This document shows, piece after piece, positions 11,595-23,717 of a DNA stretch of 64,000 nt. How positions within the stretch are numbered: position 1 is the stretch's first letter; every line of letters begins with the position of its first letter. The DNA is from Ashinkailepas kermadecensis (Eukaryota; Arthropoda; Thecostraca; Neolepadidae). The DNA lies in NCBI GenBank assembly GCA_034440615.1, contig JAOTOM010004832.1, forward strand, positions 122,001-186,000, read 5' to 3'. The notes under the pieces are model-generated. The model saw nothing but the letters and a program-made list of their open reading frames with translations, was not told where the DNA came from and ran no database searches. The translations under genes and the position numbers were made by a program.

Positions 11595-13692
11595 CCACCC
11601 TGGCCGTGCCACCCTAGCCGTGCCACCCTAGCCGTACCACCCTGGCCGTACCACCCTGGCCGTGCCACCCTAGCTGTGCCACCCTGGCCGTGCCACCCTG
11701 GCCGTACCACCCTAGCCGTGCCACCCTGGCCGTGCCACCCTAGCCGTGCCACCCTAGCCGTGCCACCCTGGCCGTGCCACCCTAGCTGTGCCACCCTGGC
11801 CGTACCACCCTAGCCGTGCCACCCTGGCCGTGCCACCCTGGCCGTGCCACCCTGGCCGTGCCACCCTAGCTGTGCCACCCTGGCCGTGCCACCCTGGCCG
11901 TGCCACCCTGGCCGTGCCACCCTGGCCGTGCCACCCTGGCCGTGCCACCCTGGCCGCGCCACCCTAGCTGTGCCACCCTGGCCGTGCCACCCTGGTCGTG
12001 ACACCCTAGCTGTGCCACCCTAGCCGTGCCACCCTGGCCGTGCCACCCTAGCTGTGCCACCCTGGCCGTAACACCCTAGCCGTACCACCCTGGTCGTGCC
12101 ACCCTGGCCGCGCCACCCTAGCTGTGCCACCCTGGTCGTGCCACCCTGGCCGTGCCACCCTGGTCGTGCCACCCTAGCCGCGCCACCCTAGCCGTGACAC
12201 CCTGGCCGCGCCACCCTGGCCGTACCACCCTGGTCGTGCCACCCTGGCCGTGCCACCCTAGCCGTGCCACCCTGGCCGTACCACCCTGGTCGTGCCACCC
12301 TGGCCGCGCCACCCTAGCTGTGCCACCCTGGCCGTGCCACCCTGGCCGTGACACCCTAGCCGTGACACCCTGGCCGTGCCACCCTGGCCGCGCCACCCTA
12401 GCCGTGACACCCTGGCCGTGCCACCCTGGCCGCGCCACCCTAGCTGTGCCACCCTGGCCGTGCCACCCTAGCCGTGCCACCCTAGCCGTGACACCCTGGC
12501 CGTGCCACCCTGGCCGCGCCACCCTGGTCGTGCCACCCTGGCCGCGCCACCCTAGCTGTGCCACCCTGGCCGTGCCACCCTAGCCGTGCCACCCTGGCCG
12601 CGCCACCCTGGCCGTGCCACCCTAGCCGTGCCACCCTGGCCGTGCCACCCTGGCCGTGCCACCCTGGCCGTGCCACCCTAGCCGTGACACCCTGGCCGTG
12701 CCACCCTGGCCGTGCCACCCTGGCCGCGCCACCCTAGCCGTGACACCCTGGCCGTGCCACCCTAGCCGTGACACCCTGGCCGTGCCACCCTGGCCGTGCC
12801 ACCCTGGCCGCGCCACCCTAGCCGTGACACCCTGGCCGTGCCACCCTAGCCGTGACACCCTGGCCGCGCCACCCTAGCCGTGACACCCTGGCCGTGCCAC
12901 CCTAGCCGTGACACCCTGGCCGCGCCACCCTGGCCGTGCCACCCTAGCCGTGACACCCTGGCCGTGCCACCCTAGCCGTGACACCCTGGCCGTGCCACCC
13001 TAGCCGTGACACCCTAGCCGTGACACCCTAGCCGTGACACCCTAGCCGTGACACCCTGGCCGTGCCACCCTGGCCGTGCCACCCTGGCCGCGCCACCCTA
13101 GCCGTGACACCCTGGCCGTGCCACCCTGGCCGTGCCACCCTGGCCGCGCCACCCTAGCCGTGCCACCCTGACCGTGCCACCCTGGCCGTGCCACCCTGGC
13201 CGTGCCACCCTGGCCGCGCCACCCTAGCCGTGCCACCCTGGCCGTGCCACCCTGGCCGTGCCACCCTAGCCGTGACACCCTGGCCGTGCCACCCTGGCCG
13301 TGCCACCCTGGCCGTGCCACCCTGGCCGTGCCACCCTAGCCGTGCCACCCTGGTCGTGCCACCCTGGCCGTGCCACCCTGGCCGTGCCACCCTAGCCGTG
13401 ACACCCTGGCCGTGCCACCCTGGCCGCGCCACCCTGGCCGTGCCACCCTGGCCGTGCCACCCTAGCCGTGACACCCTGGCCGTGCCACCCTGGCCGCGCC
13501 ACCCTGGCCGTGCCACCCTGGCCGTGCCACCCTGGCCGTGCCACCCTGGCCGTGCCACCATGGCCGTGCCACCCTAGTCGTGCCACCCTGGCCGTGCCAC
13601 CCTAGCCGTGCCACCCTGGCCGTGCCACCCTGGCCGCGCCACCCTGGCCGTGCCACCCTAGCCGTGCCACCCTGGCCGTGCCACCATGGCCG
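11595..13692. repeat. 14-bp minisatellite array, about 150 copies
   Basis: Continuous copies of ccaccctggccgtg with frequent variants at three positions (tagc/tggc, gtg/gcg/gta, cgtgcc/cgtgac). Because 14 is not a multiple of 3 and the unit holds no stop, three units make a 42-bp, 14-residue peptide repeat that is the same in all three frames of a strand; the strands read as Pro-Cys-His-rich or Trp-His-Gly-rich. Variants are clustered in blocks (for example gtgacaccc runs at 12970-13060), which suggests block duplication. Confidence 0.98.
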
Positions 13693-13751
13693 CGCCACCC
13701 TCTCGACGACGGAAATAGGCGGCGCGCTGGAGTTGCCTGCCGGTTATATTG

Positions 13752-13947
13752 GTCACCGGGGCAGTGCCGTACCGCCGGACCGACTCGCCAGACCCGGGTC
13801 GTCACCGCGGCAGTGCCGTACCGCCGGACCGACTCGCCAGACCCGGGTCGTCACCGGGGCAGTGCCGTACCGCCGGACCGACTCGCCAGACCCGGGTCGT
13901 CACCGGGGCAGTGCCGTACCGCCGGACCGACTCGCCAGACCCGGGTC
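13752..13947. repeat. 49-bp minisatellite, 4 copies
   Basis: Four nearly identical 49-bp units starting gtcaccggggcagtgccg at 13752, 13801, 13850 and 13899. Confidence 0.97.
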
Positions 13948-13989
13948 GTCGCCGCGTCGCCGGAGCTCTGAGCAGGACGTGCATGCCCG

Positions 13990-14335
13990 GTGTCGAATGG
14001 AACAAGGTCGAACGTGATTCGAGGCCACTGGAATAAGGTCTAACGTGATTCGAGTACAATGGAATAAGGTCGAACGTGATTCGAGTCCAATTGAATAAGG
14101 TCGAAATCGGAGTAGCGTCGAACGGAACAAAGTCGAGAGTGAAATAGCGTAGAATGGAATAAGGTTGAAAAATAGCTGGGATAGGAGTTGGATTGGTGTT
14201 GAATGGGAACAATGTCGAAAGAGGGATTAGGTCGAATGAAACAAGCTCGAAAGTGAAGCCGAATCATTCGACGCTGTTCCGATTTCAAGCTTATTCCATT
14301 CGATTCTGTTTACTTCCGACCTTGTTCCATTCGAC
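13990..14335. repeat. diverged repeat of a gaatggaacaaggtcgaa core, with inverted copies
   Basis: About eight diverged forward copies of gaatggaa(c/t)aaggtcgaa(cgtgattcgag) between 13995 and 14260, then reverse-complement copies (ttattccattcga at about 14291 and ccttgttccattcga at about 14318). The block could fold back on itself. Confidence 0.75.
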
Positions 14336-15834
14336 ACTTGTCCTTTGGACGCCTACCGCGGCTCTCGAGTGTGGTCATGGCCAACAGGCGTGTTGCTTCA
14401 CGAAACTGTTTGGTAGCTTTCGAGCAGCTAAGTGTTCCCTGAACACCATTGGTTTCCGTCCCACTGTAATACCTCGGTGTTTCGGATTTAGGGGAAGGGG
14501 TTGTGTACTTTTTCAAAATTGTATAACTCACTTCATCAATTTTGAAGGAAAGCATCGCTTTTAGCGAGGCATAATCTTCGAATTAGAAGATAACAGTGAA
14601 AATTGTTGGTGTTCCAGTGCAACTATTAGTAGTATTTCAGCAATCGCGTATCATGTTCACATACTATCAAAGGTAGACAAAACAGCACCAGCGCGAACAC
14701 TGCCTGACACCCGGGCGAACTGAGAGAACGGGTCAGGCGCGGCCCGGTCAAAGGCGGCGGCGCCGGCGGCGTCACGAATCGCCGCCACTTTGCCAGGACG
14801 GTTAATGGCGCGGCGGCGACATAAACGGCGCGCAAACGGCGCCCGCGGCGCACTAACCGCCGCCGAGCCGTATCGCGGCGTGACGCGGCGGCGGCGGCGG
14901 CTGTCGGCACGGCGTCGCGCCATTATTTACACCCGCGTCCAGACGCGTCCGGCGCGTAAATCGCCCGCGACGCGCCGTCCGGCGAGTGCATCGCCCGCGG
15001 CGTCGGTGCGAGCCGGCAGCCCGGCTCCGATGGGCAGATAGCGCTCCGTCTCTGCGCGTCTCCGTGTCGTCGGTCGGAGCGGCACCGTAACGGGAGACGG
15101 AGGGACCGGCGGGCAGGCAGCCTGGCAGGCAGCCTGGCAGGCTCGGCCACCACGGCCGTCCCGGGCGCGTCGAACCGCGGCACAGACCAGAGCCTTGGCC
15201 GCAACTGTGCCGTGGTCCAGAGAACATGACCGTGAGAAGATCGGGATAATAATGGTGATCCCGAATTCTGAGTGATTCCAGCATCATGACTAATTAACTT
15301 CATTGTTTCTTCATATGATGATATAAACTGTGAATGACCCCTGTCTTATTCAATTATTTTGGGGCCTAGAATTATAACTTTATTTGAAGTAGGGGATGAA
15401 CCTGGTATTCAAAATTTGCCAATTTCTAACGTGCGATCCTCATTGAATCAGGGATTATGGCCACATTCTTTTGAAGAATAATGTTCGAATACTAGACTAT
15501 GGATTAATATTCGTGAAATACGCACCTTGGGGTTCTTATAGGCCTGGAAATGAAACATCGTTGTGAATTACTCTCAACTTTTGCGTGCAATGGACGAATA
15601 CGGGCGCTTCTTGTCAGCGGTATGGGTCATAGCATACAACAGCTTTGGAACTATCCGTAAGGGATTCTACACCAGAGCTCATTTTAGCAGCGAACTTTTC
15701 CAGTAAAGGAGGTGGCCAAGTTTTCGCCCGCTGAACCACAGATTTCATAGATGGTCAAGACTGGTTGAAAAGGCGGTACAAACATTACACAGTGTTGTAC
15801 CTGGAATTTTACGCATTTTACGCATTTTTACGCA
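14336..15834. other. CpG-rich block followed by unique sequence, no gene seen
   Basis: 14,690-15,190 is very GC-rich with many cgg/gcg words and could be a CpG island, but I find no supported exon. 15,230-15,830 is balanced and featureless apart from short acgcatttt repeats near 15,810-15,834. Confidence 0.4.
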
Positions 15835-15865
15835 TGGAATGCGCTAACCTGCTTAGCGCATTCCA
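15835..15865. repeat. perfect hairpin, 13-bp arms and 5-nt loop
   Basis: tggaatgcgctaa, loop cctgc, then the exact reverse complement. Immediately preceded by three acgcatttt-like repeats. No coding context. Confidence 0.9.
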
Positions 15866-16099
15866 GATTCAGCCAACACCGGTAGGATGCATTATTGAGT
15901 AGACTTGCACCTACTCGATTCGTCCCCGAAATATACCTCCATCGGTACGACTCATGCTCCAAATACCTATGGCATGAGCCAGATTCATCCTCGAAGTAGG
16001 CTGACATCGCGGTTCAATTCAGCCCAAGGCCAGGGCAGGATACATACATACACCGGACCAGTGCAACCCCGTGTAGACCCACGCAGGCCTAAACCCACC

Positions 16100-17755
16100 G
16101 CCCCGAGCCGGCCGCCGCCACAACTGTCACACCGGCCCTACCTCCCGAGTCGGCCGCTGCCACAACTGTCACACCGGCCCTACCTCCCCGAGTCGGCCGC
16201 CGCCACAACTGTCACACCGGCCCTACCTCCCCGAGTCGGCCTGCCGCCACAACTGTCACACCGGCCCTACCTCCCCGAGTCGGCCGCCGCCACAACTGTC
16301 ACACCGGCCCTACCTCCCGAGTCGGCCGCCGCCACAACTGTCACACCGGCCCTACCTCCCCGAGTCGGCCGCCGCCACAACTGTCACACGGGCCCTACCT
16401 CCCCGAGTCGGCCGCTGCCACAACTGTCACACCGTCCCTACCTCCCCGAGTCGGCCGCTGCCACAACTGTCACACCGTCCCTACCTCCCGAGTCGGCCTG
16501 CCGCCACAACTGTCACACCGGCCCTACCTCCCCGGAGTCGGCCGCTGCCAACTGTCACACGGGCCCTACCTCCCGAGTCGGCCGCCGCACAACTGTCACA
16601 CCGTCCCTACCTCCCCGAGTCGGCCGCTGCCCAACTGTCACACCGTCCCTACCTCCCCGAGTCGGCCGCTGCCACAACTGTCACACCGGCCCTACTTCCC
16701 GAGTCGGCCGCCGCCACAACTGTCACACCGGCCCTACCTCCCGAGTCGGCCGCCGCCACAACTGTCACACCGTCCCTACCTCCCGAGTCGGCCGCCGCCA
16801 CAACTGTCACACGGGCCCTACCTCCCCGAGTCGGCCGCCGCCACAACTGTCACACCGTCCCTACCTCCCCGAGTCGGCCGCCGCCACAACTGTCACACCG
16901 GCCCTACCTCCCGAGTCGGCCGCTGCCACAACTGTCACACGGGCCCTACCTCCCCGAGTCGGCCGCTGCCACAACTGTCACACGGGCCCTACCTCCCCGA
17001 GTCGGCCGCCGCCACAACTGTCACATCGTCCCTACCTCCCCGAGTCGGCCGCCGCCACAACTGTCACACCGTCCCTACCTCCCCGAGTCGGCCGCTGCCA
17101 AACTGTCACACGGGCCCTACCTCCCCGAGTCGGCCGCTGCCGCAACTGTCACACCGTCCCTACCTCCCCGAGTCGGCCGCCGCCACGACTGTCACACCGG
17201 CCCTACCTCCCCGAGTCGGCCGCGCCACAACTGTCACACCGTCCCTACCTCCCCGAGTCGGCCGCCGCCACGACTGTCACACGGGCTCTACCTCCCCGAG
17301 TCGGCCGCTGCCACAACTGTCACACCGTCCCTACCTCCCCGAGTCGGCCGCTGCCACAACTGTCACACCGGCCCTACCTCCCGAGTCGGCCGCCGCCACA
17401 ACTGTCACACGGGCCCTACCTCCCCGAGTCGGCCGCCGCCACAACTGTCACACCGTCCCTACCTCCCCGAGTCGGCCGCCGCCACAACTGTCACACGGGC
17501 CCTACCTCCCCGAGTCGGCCGCCGCCACAACTGTCACACCGGCCCTACCTCCCGAGTCGGCCGCCGACACAACTGTCACACCGTCCCTACCTCCCCGAGT
17601 CGGCCGCCACCACAACTGTCACACCGGCCCTACCTCCTCGAGTTGGCCGCCGCCAAAACTGTCACACCGGCCCTACCTCCCCGAGTCGGCCGCCGCCACA
17701 ACTGTCACACCGGCCCTACCCCCCCCAGAGTCGGCCGCCGCCACAACTGTCACAC
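16100..17755. repeat. 43-bp minisatellite, about 38 copies
   Basis: Unit about ccgagtcggccgccgccaca plus actgtcacaccggccctacctcc, with 42-44-bp length variants and exchanges of gcc/gct, ccggccc/ccgtccc/cgggccc. A 656-codon open frame across it exists only because no frame of the unit contains a stop; it is not annotated as a gene. Confidence 0.98.
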
Positions 17756-18169
17756 CCACCCGGAAGCGTGCTTCACCGACTAACGAAGGCGCATCCCAAC
17801 GGCACGAGCGTGGACGGATTTGCCGGCGCCTTCTCGGAAGCACCCGCTCGCCATCGCCGCCAGGTTGAAGAGTGACGATGGAGGCAAACGTCAGGCGGCA
17901 AGTGTGCACGCGTGCTCCACAACACTTCGTAGCGCCAACGTACACGGCACCTTCGAGGATCGCGTAACACCGAGTGCTCCCTGTGGTGGTCTACGATCTG
18001 ACCGATGACCCTCGACCTGATTGATGACGATGACCTGACTGTCTTGCCCGTTACCGCCACCAGACTCTTCACCTGCGACTTAATCCGCGATCTGCGATAT
18101 GACCGAAGCCCAATGACCTAGCCTGTCGTATGTGAGTTCAGTCGACTTCAGTCTGTGGATCTACCCATG
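17756..18169. other. unique sequence, no gene seen
   Basis: GC-rich transition out of the array, then tgacctgat-rich sequence that grades into the next repeat. Confidence 0.4.
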
Positions 18170-18445
18170 ACAAGGAATCTGACTGACCTGACCAGTGACC
18201 TGACCGTGGCATGGCACCTGACCCGTGACCTGACCTGTGGCATGTGACCTGACTCATGACCTGTCACCTGATCTGTGGCATGTAGCCTGACCCGTGACCT
18301 ATCACCTGGCACGTGACCTGTCACCTGACCCGTGACATAGCTCCTGATCCGTGATCTGTCACCTGACCCGTGACCTGTCACCTGACTTGCTACCTGGCCC
18401 GTGGCCTGACTCATGACTCGTGCCTTGACGCGTAACCTATGACCT
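18170..18445. repeat. degenerate short repeat of (c)tgacc(c/t)gtgac
   Basis: Interleaved 9-18-bp units such as cctgacccgtgacctgtcac throughout. Similar words occur at 10455-10560. Confidence 0.85.
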
Positions 18446-18603
18446 AGCAGATGACCTGTCAGCGGACCACGGACCTGACTGTGCGACCGTATGCTTGCCA
18501 ATGCAGCCGTGTTGACGAACCTCTCTGGACCGACCGCAACCCGGCCGTAATGGTCCGATATCTTCAAGTGGGGTCCCGCCTCGTCAGCTGTAACCTTGAT
18601 AGC

Positions 18604-18955
18604 GGCATAACCGCATAGGGAGAGAGGGGGGAGAGAGAGAATGAAAGAGTGATATATGAAGACAATGTAAATAAAAACTCAAAAGGAAGGAAGACAGAGT
18701 GAAGGAGCGAAAGGGAGAGAGCGAATAACATAAAGAGCGAGAGAGAGAGAGAGGAGATAAAGGAGAGAGAGAGAGAGAGAGAAGAGGAAAGAGGAGCGAT
18801 AAGATGAGAGAGATAGAGAGGATGAGAGAGACAGAGAGGATGAGAGATATAGAGAGGATGAGCGAGTCAGACTGACGGACAGACAGACAAACAGGCAGAT
18901 GGACAGATAAGCAGATAGGCGGACAGACAGACAGGCAGGCAGGCAGGCAGACGGA
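18604..18955. repeat. purine-rich low-complexity tract with (GAGA)n and (GACA/GGCA)n
   Basis: Plus strand is g/a-rich with gagaga blocks to about 18,870 and gacagacaggcaggcag blocks at 18,876-18,950. Leu/Ser-rich open frames on the minus strand are by-products. Confidence 0.9.
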
Positions 18956-19920
18956 GCGATCATACGTCTCCAGTGAAGGATGGATGAGGTCCGGTTGCAA
19001 AATCAGCGACAGCAGACGGCGCGCGGCTGGCGAGTGTCCCTGCCACCACATAATCGCCAGCGACAGGTGGTGCGCGCCGGAAGCCGAGCCGCCGAGCCGC
19101 CGAGCCGCCGAGCCGCCGATCCGTCGGACGCACAACAGCCGGGCGGGACCGCGGTGCTCTACTGTGGCGTCCGACGAGCCTGGAGACCCGGCACACAACC
19201 GCCTCTCGGAGCGACTCGGAGCAGGGACGCGGTGGTGATCCGCACCGATCGGGAGATCACGGCGTCCACGTCCGCGTCCCGGGGACGTCCGCCGCCCACC
19301 CGGCAGATAGTGCCGGCCTGTGTTTTGGATACACGGTGGTGGCACGGTCAACAGTCCGGGGATGACTGCCGTCCCCTGGGAGAAGATATTGGTCGTGACG
19401 ACTGTCTTAGAGTCTGGTCAGACTCATAAGAAACCGAACAAGCGATCGTATCAACGAGCACAACGACGCATTAAAGTGTCATGCACCCTTCGCATTTTGT
19501 TATAGGCCTTTAAGAACCTATAGCTTAATCTTCCGCACTCATACCTGTTTTGCAACTTTAACGACTGGGTATATGGGCGCGTAATATGGTAAGAAAACAA
19601 CTTTATTATTTAATATTCCGCTTGGTTCTGCGTAACCGCGCAATGAACGTTTGTTTTTGCTGGGAAAACACCAATTATCACTGATACAATTCACGCCATC
19701 TGGCGCGGCGGTCCCTCGTCCAATCCCTAATCCCACCAGTCCCTAATGGCCACCAGAACGTCTGGGTCCGACTCACCAGCAAAATGAGAGCAGGACAACA
19801 GAGGGAAACATTTGTTTATTGTTTATTGGGTGGCTTACGATGACTTTATGCACGATCACGGCTCATAGCGCCGCCCACACTGTTTCGCCGATAGACCGCT
19901 GGATTGAGAAATCTCCCGAG
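18956..19920. other. unique sequence, no gene seen
   Basis: CpG-rich at 18,990-19,300 with a short ccgagccg run at 19,085-19,122 (about five copies), then AT-richer. No supported exon. Confidence 0.4.
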
Positions 19921-19924
19921 TGGT

Positions 19925-19992
19925 GCGTGTGTTGAGCCCGGAACCTTGGTATCCAGAGCCCAGCACCTTAACCACTCGACCACCCCCGCCCC
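19925..19992 (-). repeat. tRNA-derived SINE head
   Basis: The minus strand reads ggtggtcgagtggttaagg (A box of the serine/leucine tRNA type) and then ttccgggctcaac (B-box-like, with a c for t). The distance between the boxes is tRNA-like, but the acceptor stem does not pair cleanly and the B box is mutated, so a SINE head is more likely than an active tRNA gene. Confidence 0.55.
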
Positions 19993-21009
19993 AACAGAGA
20001 GAAATAGCCGAGATCTGCACCTAAACAAACTCGCCAAGCTGGCCGTTGGTTGATGAGCCCGCCAGTTTGCGAATTGCCAGCGCGTACCGCAAACTGCATG
20101 TCCTGGTCAGGGAGGCCAGAGTTCGCCGGCAGCTCGGTCAACACGTCCGTCGACGAGGTCGCCACCGTGACCCCGGCGGCAGCAGATCCATCTGGCGCCG
20201 GCCGTGGCTGTTTGTGTTTGCACACCCCCGCATTTTGCGCCACCGGTTAGATGGGCTGTCACACTTGGCGAGGATACGTCAGGAGGAGGCGGGAGGACGG
20301 GGAGGGCGGCCGGCCGGCCGGGGCTGTGGCAGCTCCAGACGGCGGTCGCAGCAGAGGTGCAGTGTCCGGTCAGCGGATGGGAACGGGTCAGGGCGGTTGT
20401 GCATAGCTACGACGGGGCTTGCGGTTCGCGTTCTTGTTGTGCCCAGCCATTGGTAACCACAGTCCATCCCGTACACCATGTGTAGTTACAATCAAGTCCG
20501 ACGGTCTTGTTCCTCCGAAAATACTGCGTTCAGATGACAAATTGTACAAAATCTATGATGCCCTCAGCACTATCACACGCGCTGAGCCATGTGCTGGCTG
20601 TGCCAACAGGCGCCAATGAGCGATGAGGTGCTGTCGACGAGGTGTGGCGCCCCGCACCGTGACGTCAGACGACACCGGGCACGTGAGGAGCCGAGACCGT
20701 CCGACCGACACGGAAATAAGCCGAACTCAGTCAGCGAGCGCACCCGTCCGCGAAGCGCGCGCCGCTGGGCACACGCCCAGAGCCGGGCAGGGAACGACGG
20801 CGGGGAACAACGGCGGCCGTCCACGCGCGGCCACCCGACATTCACGACGACGTCGTCAAATTCGACGCATTCGAGACTGGCAGCGGCGCTGCGGCAGAGA
20901 AGCCCGCGCTGCATCGAGCACCGACCACAGTTGGATTTGTGGTTTATAGCCGTGGTTCATGGAGAGGAACATTGTGTGAACCGGTGACAAAACCGATGAT
21001 ATAGAAACA
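19993..21009. other. unique CpG-rich sequence, no gene seen
   Basis: 20,260-20,360 and 20,590-20,960 are CpG-rich; a CRE-like motif gtgacgtcag lies at about 20,658. No exon supported. Confidence 0.4.
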
Positions 21010-21130
21010 TCAATTGCACTTTCCAGTGAACCTTGAGCACTTTAGCACAGAGCAGTTGGTTGTCAAAACAGCACTATTCAACCTCCAATTGATAAAACAT
21101 GTGATAAACTTCTGGAAAGGATAATGTTCT
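21010..21130 (+). repeat. dispersed repeat family R, copy 2
   Basis: Aligns with 6495-6622 in the same orientation over about 120 bp (see that entry). Confidence 0.7.
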
Positions 21131-21354
21131 GGATCTCATCAATCCAAGCACATGTTTCCCGCCGTTGCGCCGACCCGACCGTCTGGCGTCGGCGGCACGC
21201 GGCAGCTTCCGCCGCCGTCGGTCAGCTGTTCCTGCAGGCGTCACGAGGCGGCCGCCGCCGCCGCTGGGAACTGTACGCGCGTGGGAATGCTGTGCAGCGG
21301 CGGCTCTGGTCGGTCGGCGACGCTCGGCCGCCGCGCCAGCCGCACGTGACTGTC

Positions 21355-21792
21355 AGACAGTCTGCCAGTGGCGCGTCACGGTCTGCGACACCTCGCCTCA
21401 GGTCCATCAGCTGGTCAGTCTGCCAGTGGCGCGTCACGGTCTGCGACACCTCGCCCCTGAGGTCCATCGGCTGGTCAGACGGTCTGCCAGTGGCGCGTCA
21501 CGGTCTGCGACACCTCGCCCCTGAGGTCCATCGGCTGGTCAGACGGTCTGCCAGTGGCGCGTCACGGTCTGCGACACCTCGCCTCCTGAGGTCCATCAGC
21601 TGGTCAGACGGTCTGCCAGTGGCGCGTCACGGTCTGCGACACCTCGCCCTCAGGTCCATCAGCTGGTCAGTCTGCCAGTGGCGCGTCACGGTCTGCGACA
21701 CCTCGCTCCTGAGGTCCATCAGCTGGTCAGTCTGCCAGTGGCGCGTCACGGTCTGCGACACCTCGCCCCTGAGGTCCATCGGCTGGTCGTCG
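21355..21792. repeat. 60/64-bp minisatellite, 7 copies
   Basis: Unit built on tctgccagtggcgcgtcacg and gacacctcgcccctgaggtc followed by catc(a/g)gctggtcag; some copies carry a 4-bp acgg insertion. An open frame crosses it on the plus strand, probably by chance. Confidence 0.96.
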
Positions 21793-22379
21793 GCCTCGCC
21801 GGCGGCCCACAGTCGGTTATATGCTCGGGTGATCGCGTGGCTGGTCGCAGGCTCCTCAAGACATGCATTGCAGGTGTTTGTGGTTAAGAACAGTTGTCTC
21901 CCAGATGGTTATACTGTGGGAATAGTCCGTCAGCTGGCAATGCCTCCCCCCCCCCCCCTCCCCCACCTCAAAGGGGTTCATTAGTTAGTCACGAGTTCCA
22001 GGGGGAGTAGCCTGCAGCTGTTCTTGAATGAGAACTGTTCTGAAATGTCCTCGCGCTTGGTCACGGCACTTCGGTGTCGATGGGCTGCTAGACTGGTCAA
22101 AGCGACCTCCAAATCCTCATCTGATTGGTATCAGCCCTCAATGGTGCCACCTGAGCTGGCAACCACCGTTAGCAGTGGCCATCAGCCTGGCCCTGATCCT
22201 TAGCAGTGGTTTCTCAGCTCTGGCCATTACCGCCCACACCACCCCCTATTGTTCCTCAATTGGCTCTGATCCCGGGAAGTCGTCTCTGAATTTGTCGTGA
22301 TCCCCAGTATGCAGAGGGTCCTTCAGCCCTTTGCAGTTCAGCCCTCTGCAGTTCAAGTGACTGCACGCGTGTTCCATAG
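21793..22379. other. unique sequence, no gene seen
   Basis: Contains a c-rich run at about 21,946-21,962. Nothing else recognised. Confidence 0.4.
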
Positions 22380-22470
22380 GAAACGTGCGTCACGGATCAA
22401 ATTGAAGCGCGACTCGAAACCAGGTGTATTCACAGAACCGCTGACGCTCTGACCATCGCAAAAACGCGGC
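22380..22470 (-). repeat. tRNA-derived SINE head
   Basis: The minus strand has an A-box-like gatggtcagagcgtcagcgg and a B-box-like ggtttcgagtc about 35 nt later. The block gcgtcagcggttctgtg is shared with the minus strand near 10,933-10,950, which supports an interspersed family. Confidence 0.5.
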
Positions 22471-22878
22471 ATTGTCCTGCCGACAAAACCGATCACCAGG
22501 AACCACGGTATTGCCCACGTGCTGAGGGCCACCACGTTCAAATGCACGAGCGCAACCAGCATCCCGATACGTGTGGTGGATCCACATTTATATGGGAATA
22601 TCCGATCACCCAGGTTACGGAGGGTGTGCGATGAAAATGATTACTTGCCTGTCGAGTGGAAGCCGACGATCTTTTCTGAGATCATCCACATTTTCGAACT
22701 CAAACCGGTTGTATATAGATGGTAGGGTATGCTGGAAATTTCCTTTCCATAAACCGAATAAGCGTATTGGGAACGGAAGAGAAATTGAAATTATAATATG
22801 CTCATATTAAATAAAACATGAGCACAAAAGTACCTTACACTAGTGCGATTTCGCGTTTTGCCCGATGTCTGAGTTATA

Positions 22879-22900
22879 TATATATACATACATGTATACA

Positions 22901-22932
<32 letters not shown>

Positions 22933-22933
22933 C

Positions 22934-22966
<33 letters not shown>

Positions 22967-22983
22967 GATACATATGCATATAC

Positions 22984-23054
<71 letters not shown>
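22879..23054. repeat. (AT)n/(ATAC)n compound microsatellite
   Basis: tatata, catacata and tacatata blocks, then a pure AT tract of about 65 bp. Confidence 0.97.
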
Positions 23055-23056
<2 letters not shown>

Positions 23057-23412
23057 AGGAAGAGATGCTTAATGTCTGAGACCAGACGAAAGCGCATATC
23101 TGCAGTCGCAATTCAGAACAAAAAATCGTAAATGTGCCATAAAGCTTCGAAAATTGCCCAAAGGTGCCGACCATTGTGGGACGAAATATATATAAAGGGA
23201 GAGAATACCAACAAGTCATGCAAATTTGTAGTGATCATCACGCCATCAAAAATGTATGAATGCCTTCGTTATCCACGAAGACACCAGACATCAAGGCCGA
23301 CAGTTGGAGACCGGAAGTGTGGGCGTATCGCATGTCCTCGTCTCTATGCCTCATCAAGGTTCGAGAGGAAAACATCCTGCCCACGCGATCTCAGAACAAC
23401 TTCAAAAGACAC
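23055..23412. other. unique sequence, no gene seen
   Basis: No motif recognised. Confidence 0.4.
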
Positions 23413-23420
23413 CCTGCAAT

Positions 23421-23717
23421 CACTGGCGGATCCAGGGGGGGCATTCCGGCCGTGCCCCCCCAAGCGATTCAAAGGGCGGGCCATAGTGTCTTTGCCCCCC
23501 CCCCAAACCAACAAAAGCAAACTGAATTAAAATGCAGTAACCTTTGCTGGGGAAAAAAATATAGCGTTCCGGGTGAAGTAATCCCCAATTTTAAACGTAT
23601 TTTGTTATAATTGTTTGGTCAGCCTCCCCTCCCCCTCCCTGGGGGAGGGGAGGGGAGGCTGACGCCGTAAACCGAAAGTTGGTCCCCCCCCAAACCGGTG
23701 GGCTAGATCCGCCAGTG
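23421..23717 (+). mobile_element. hAT-type MITE, 297 bp, complete
   Basis: Terminal inverted repeats begin cactggcggatc and end gatccgccagtg (mismatches appear further in). Perfect 8-bp target duplication cctgcaat at 23413-23420 and 23718-23725; 8 bp is the hAT superfamily length, and the cagtggcgga-type terminus is common in animal hAT MITEs (from memory). No transposase is encoded. A near-perfect internal palindrome of c- and g-runs lies at about 23,620-23,662. Confidence 0.92.

Noticed and set aside
11561..13820. Many 64-159-codon frames on both strands
   Set aside because: Products of the 14-bp array; identical peptide in all frames.
15905..17875. 656-codon open frame on the plus strand
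   Set aside because: Almost entirely the 43-bp minisatellite, whose unit has no stop in any frame; length variants merely shift the frame. No start context or domain.
18584..19351. 255-codon minus frame with Leu/Ser-rich and sequence resembling membrane segments
   Set aside because: Derived from the purine-rich (GAGA)n/(GACA)n tract; composition, not a real transmembrane protein.
19925..19992. Functional tRNA gene
   Set aside because: A and B boxes are present but the B box is mutated and the acceptor stem does not pair; the same holds for the other tRNA-like heads.
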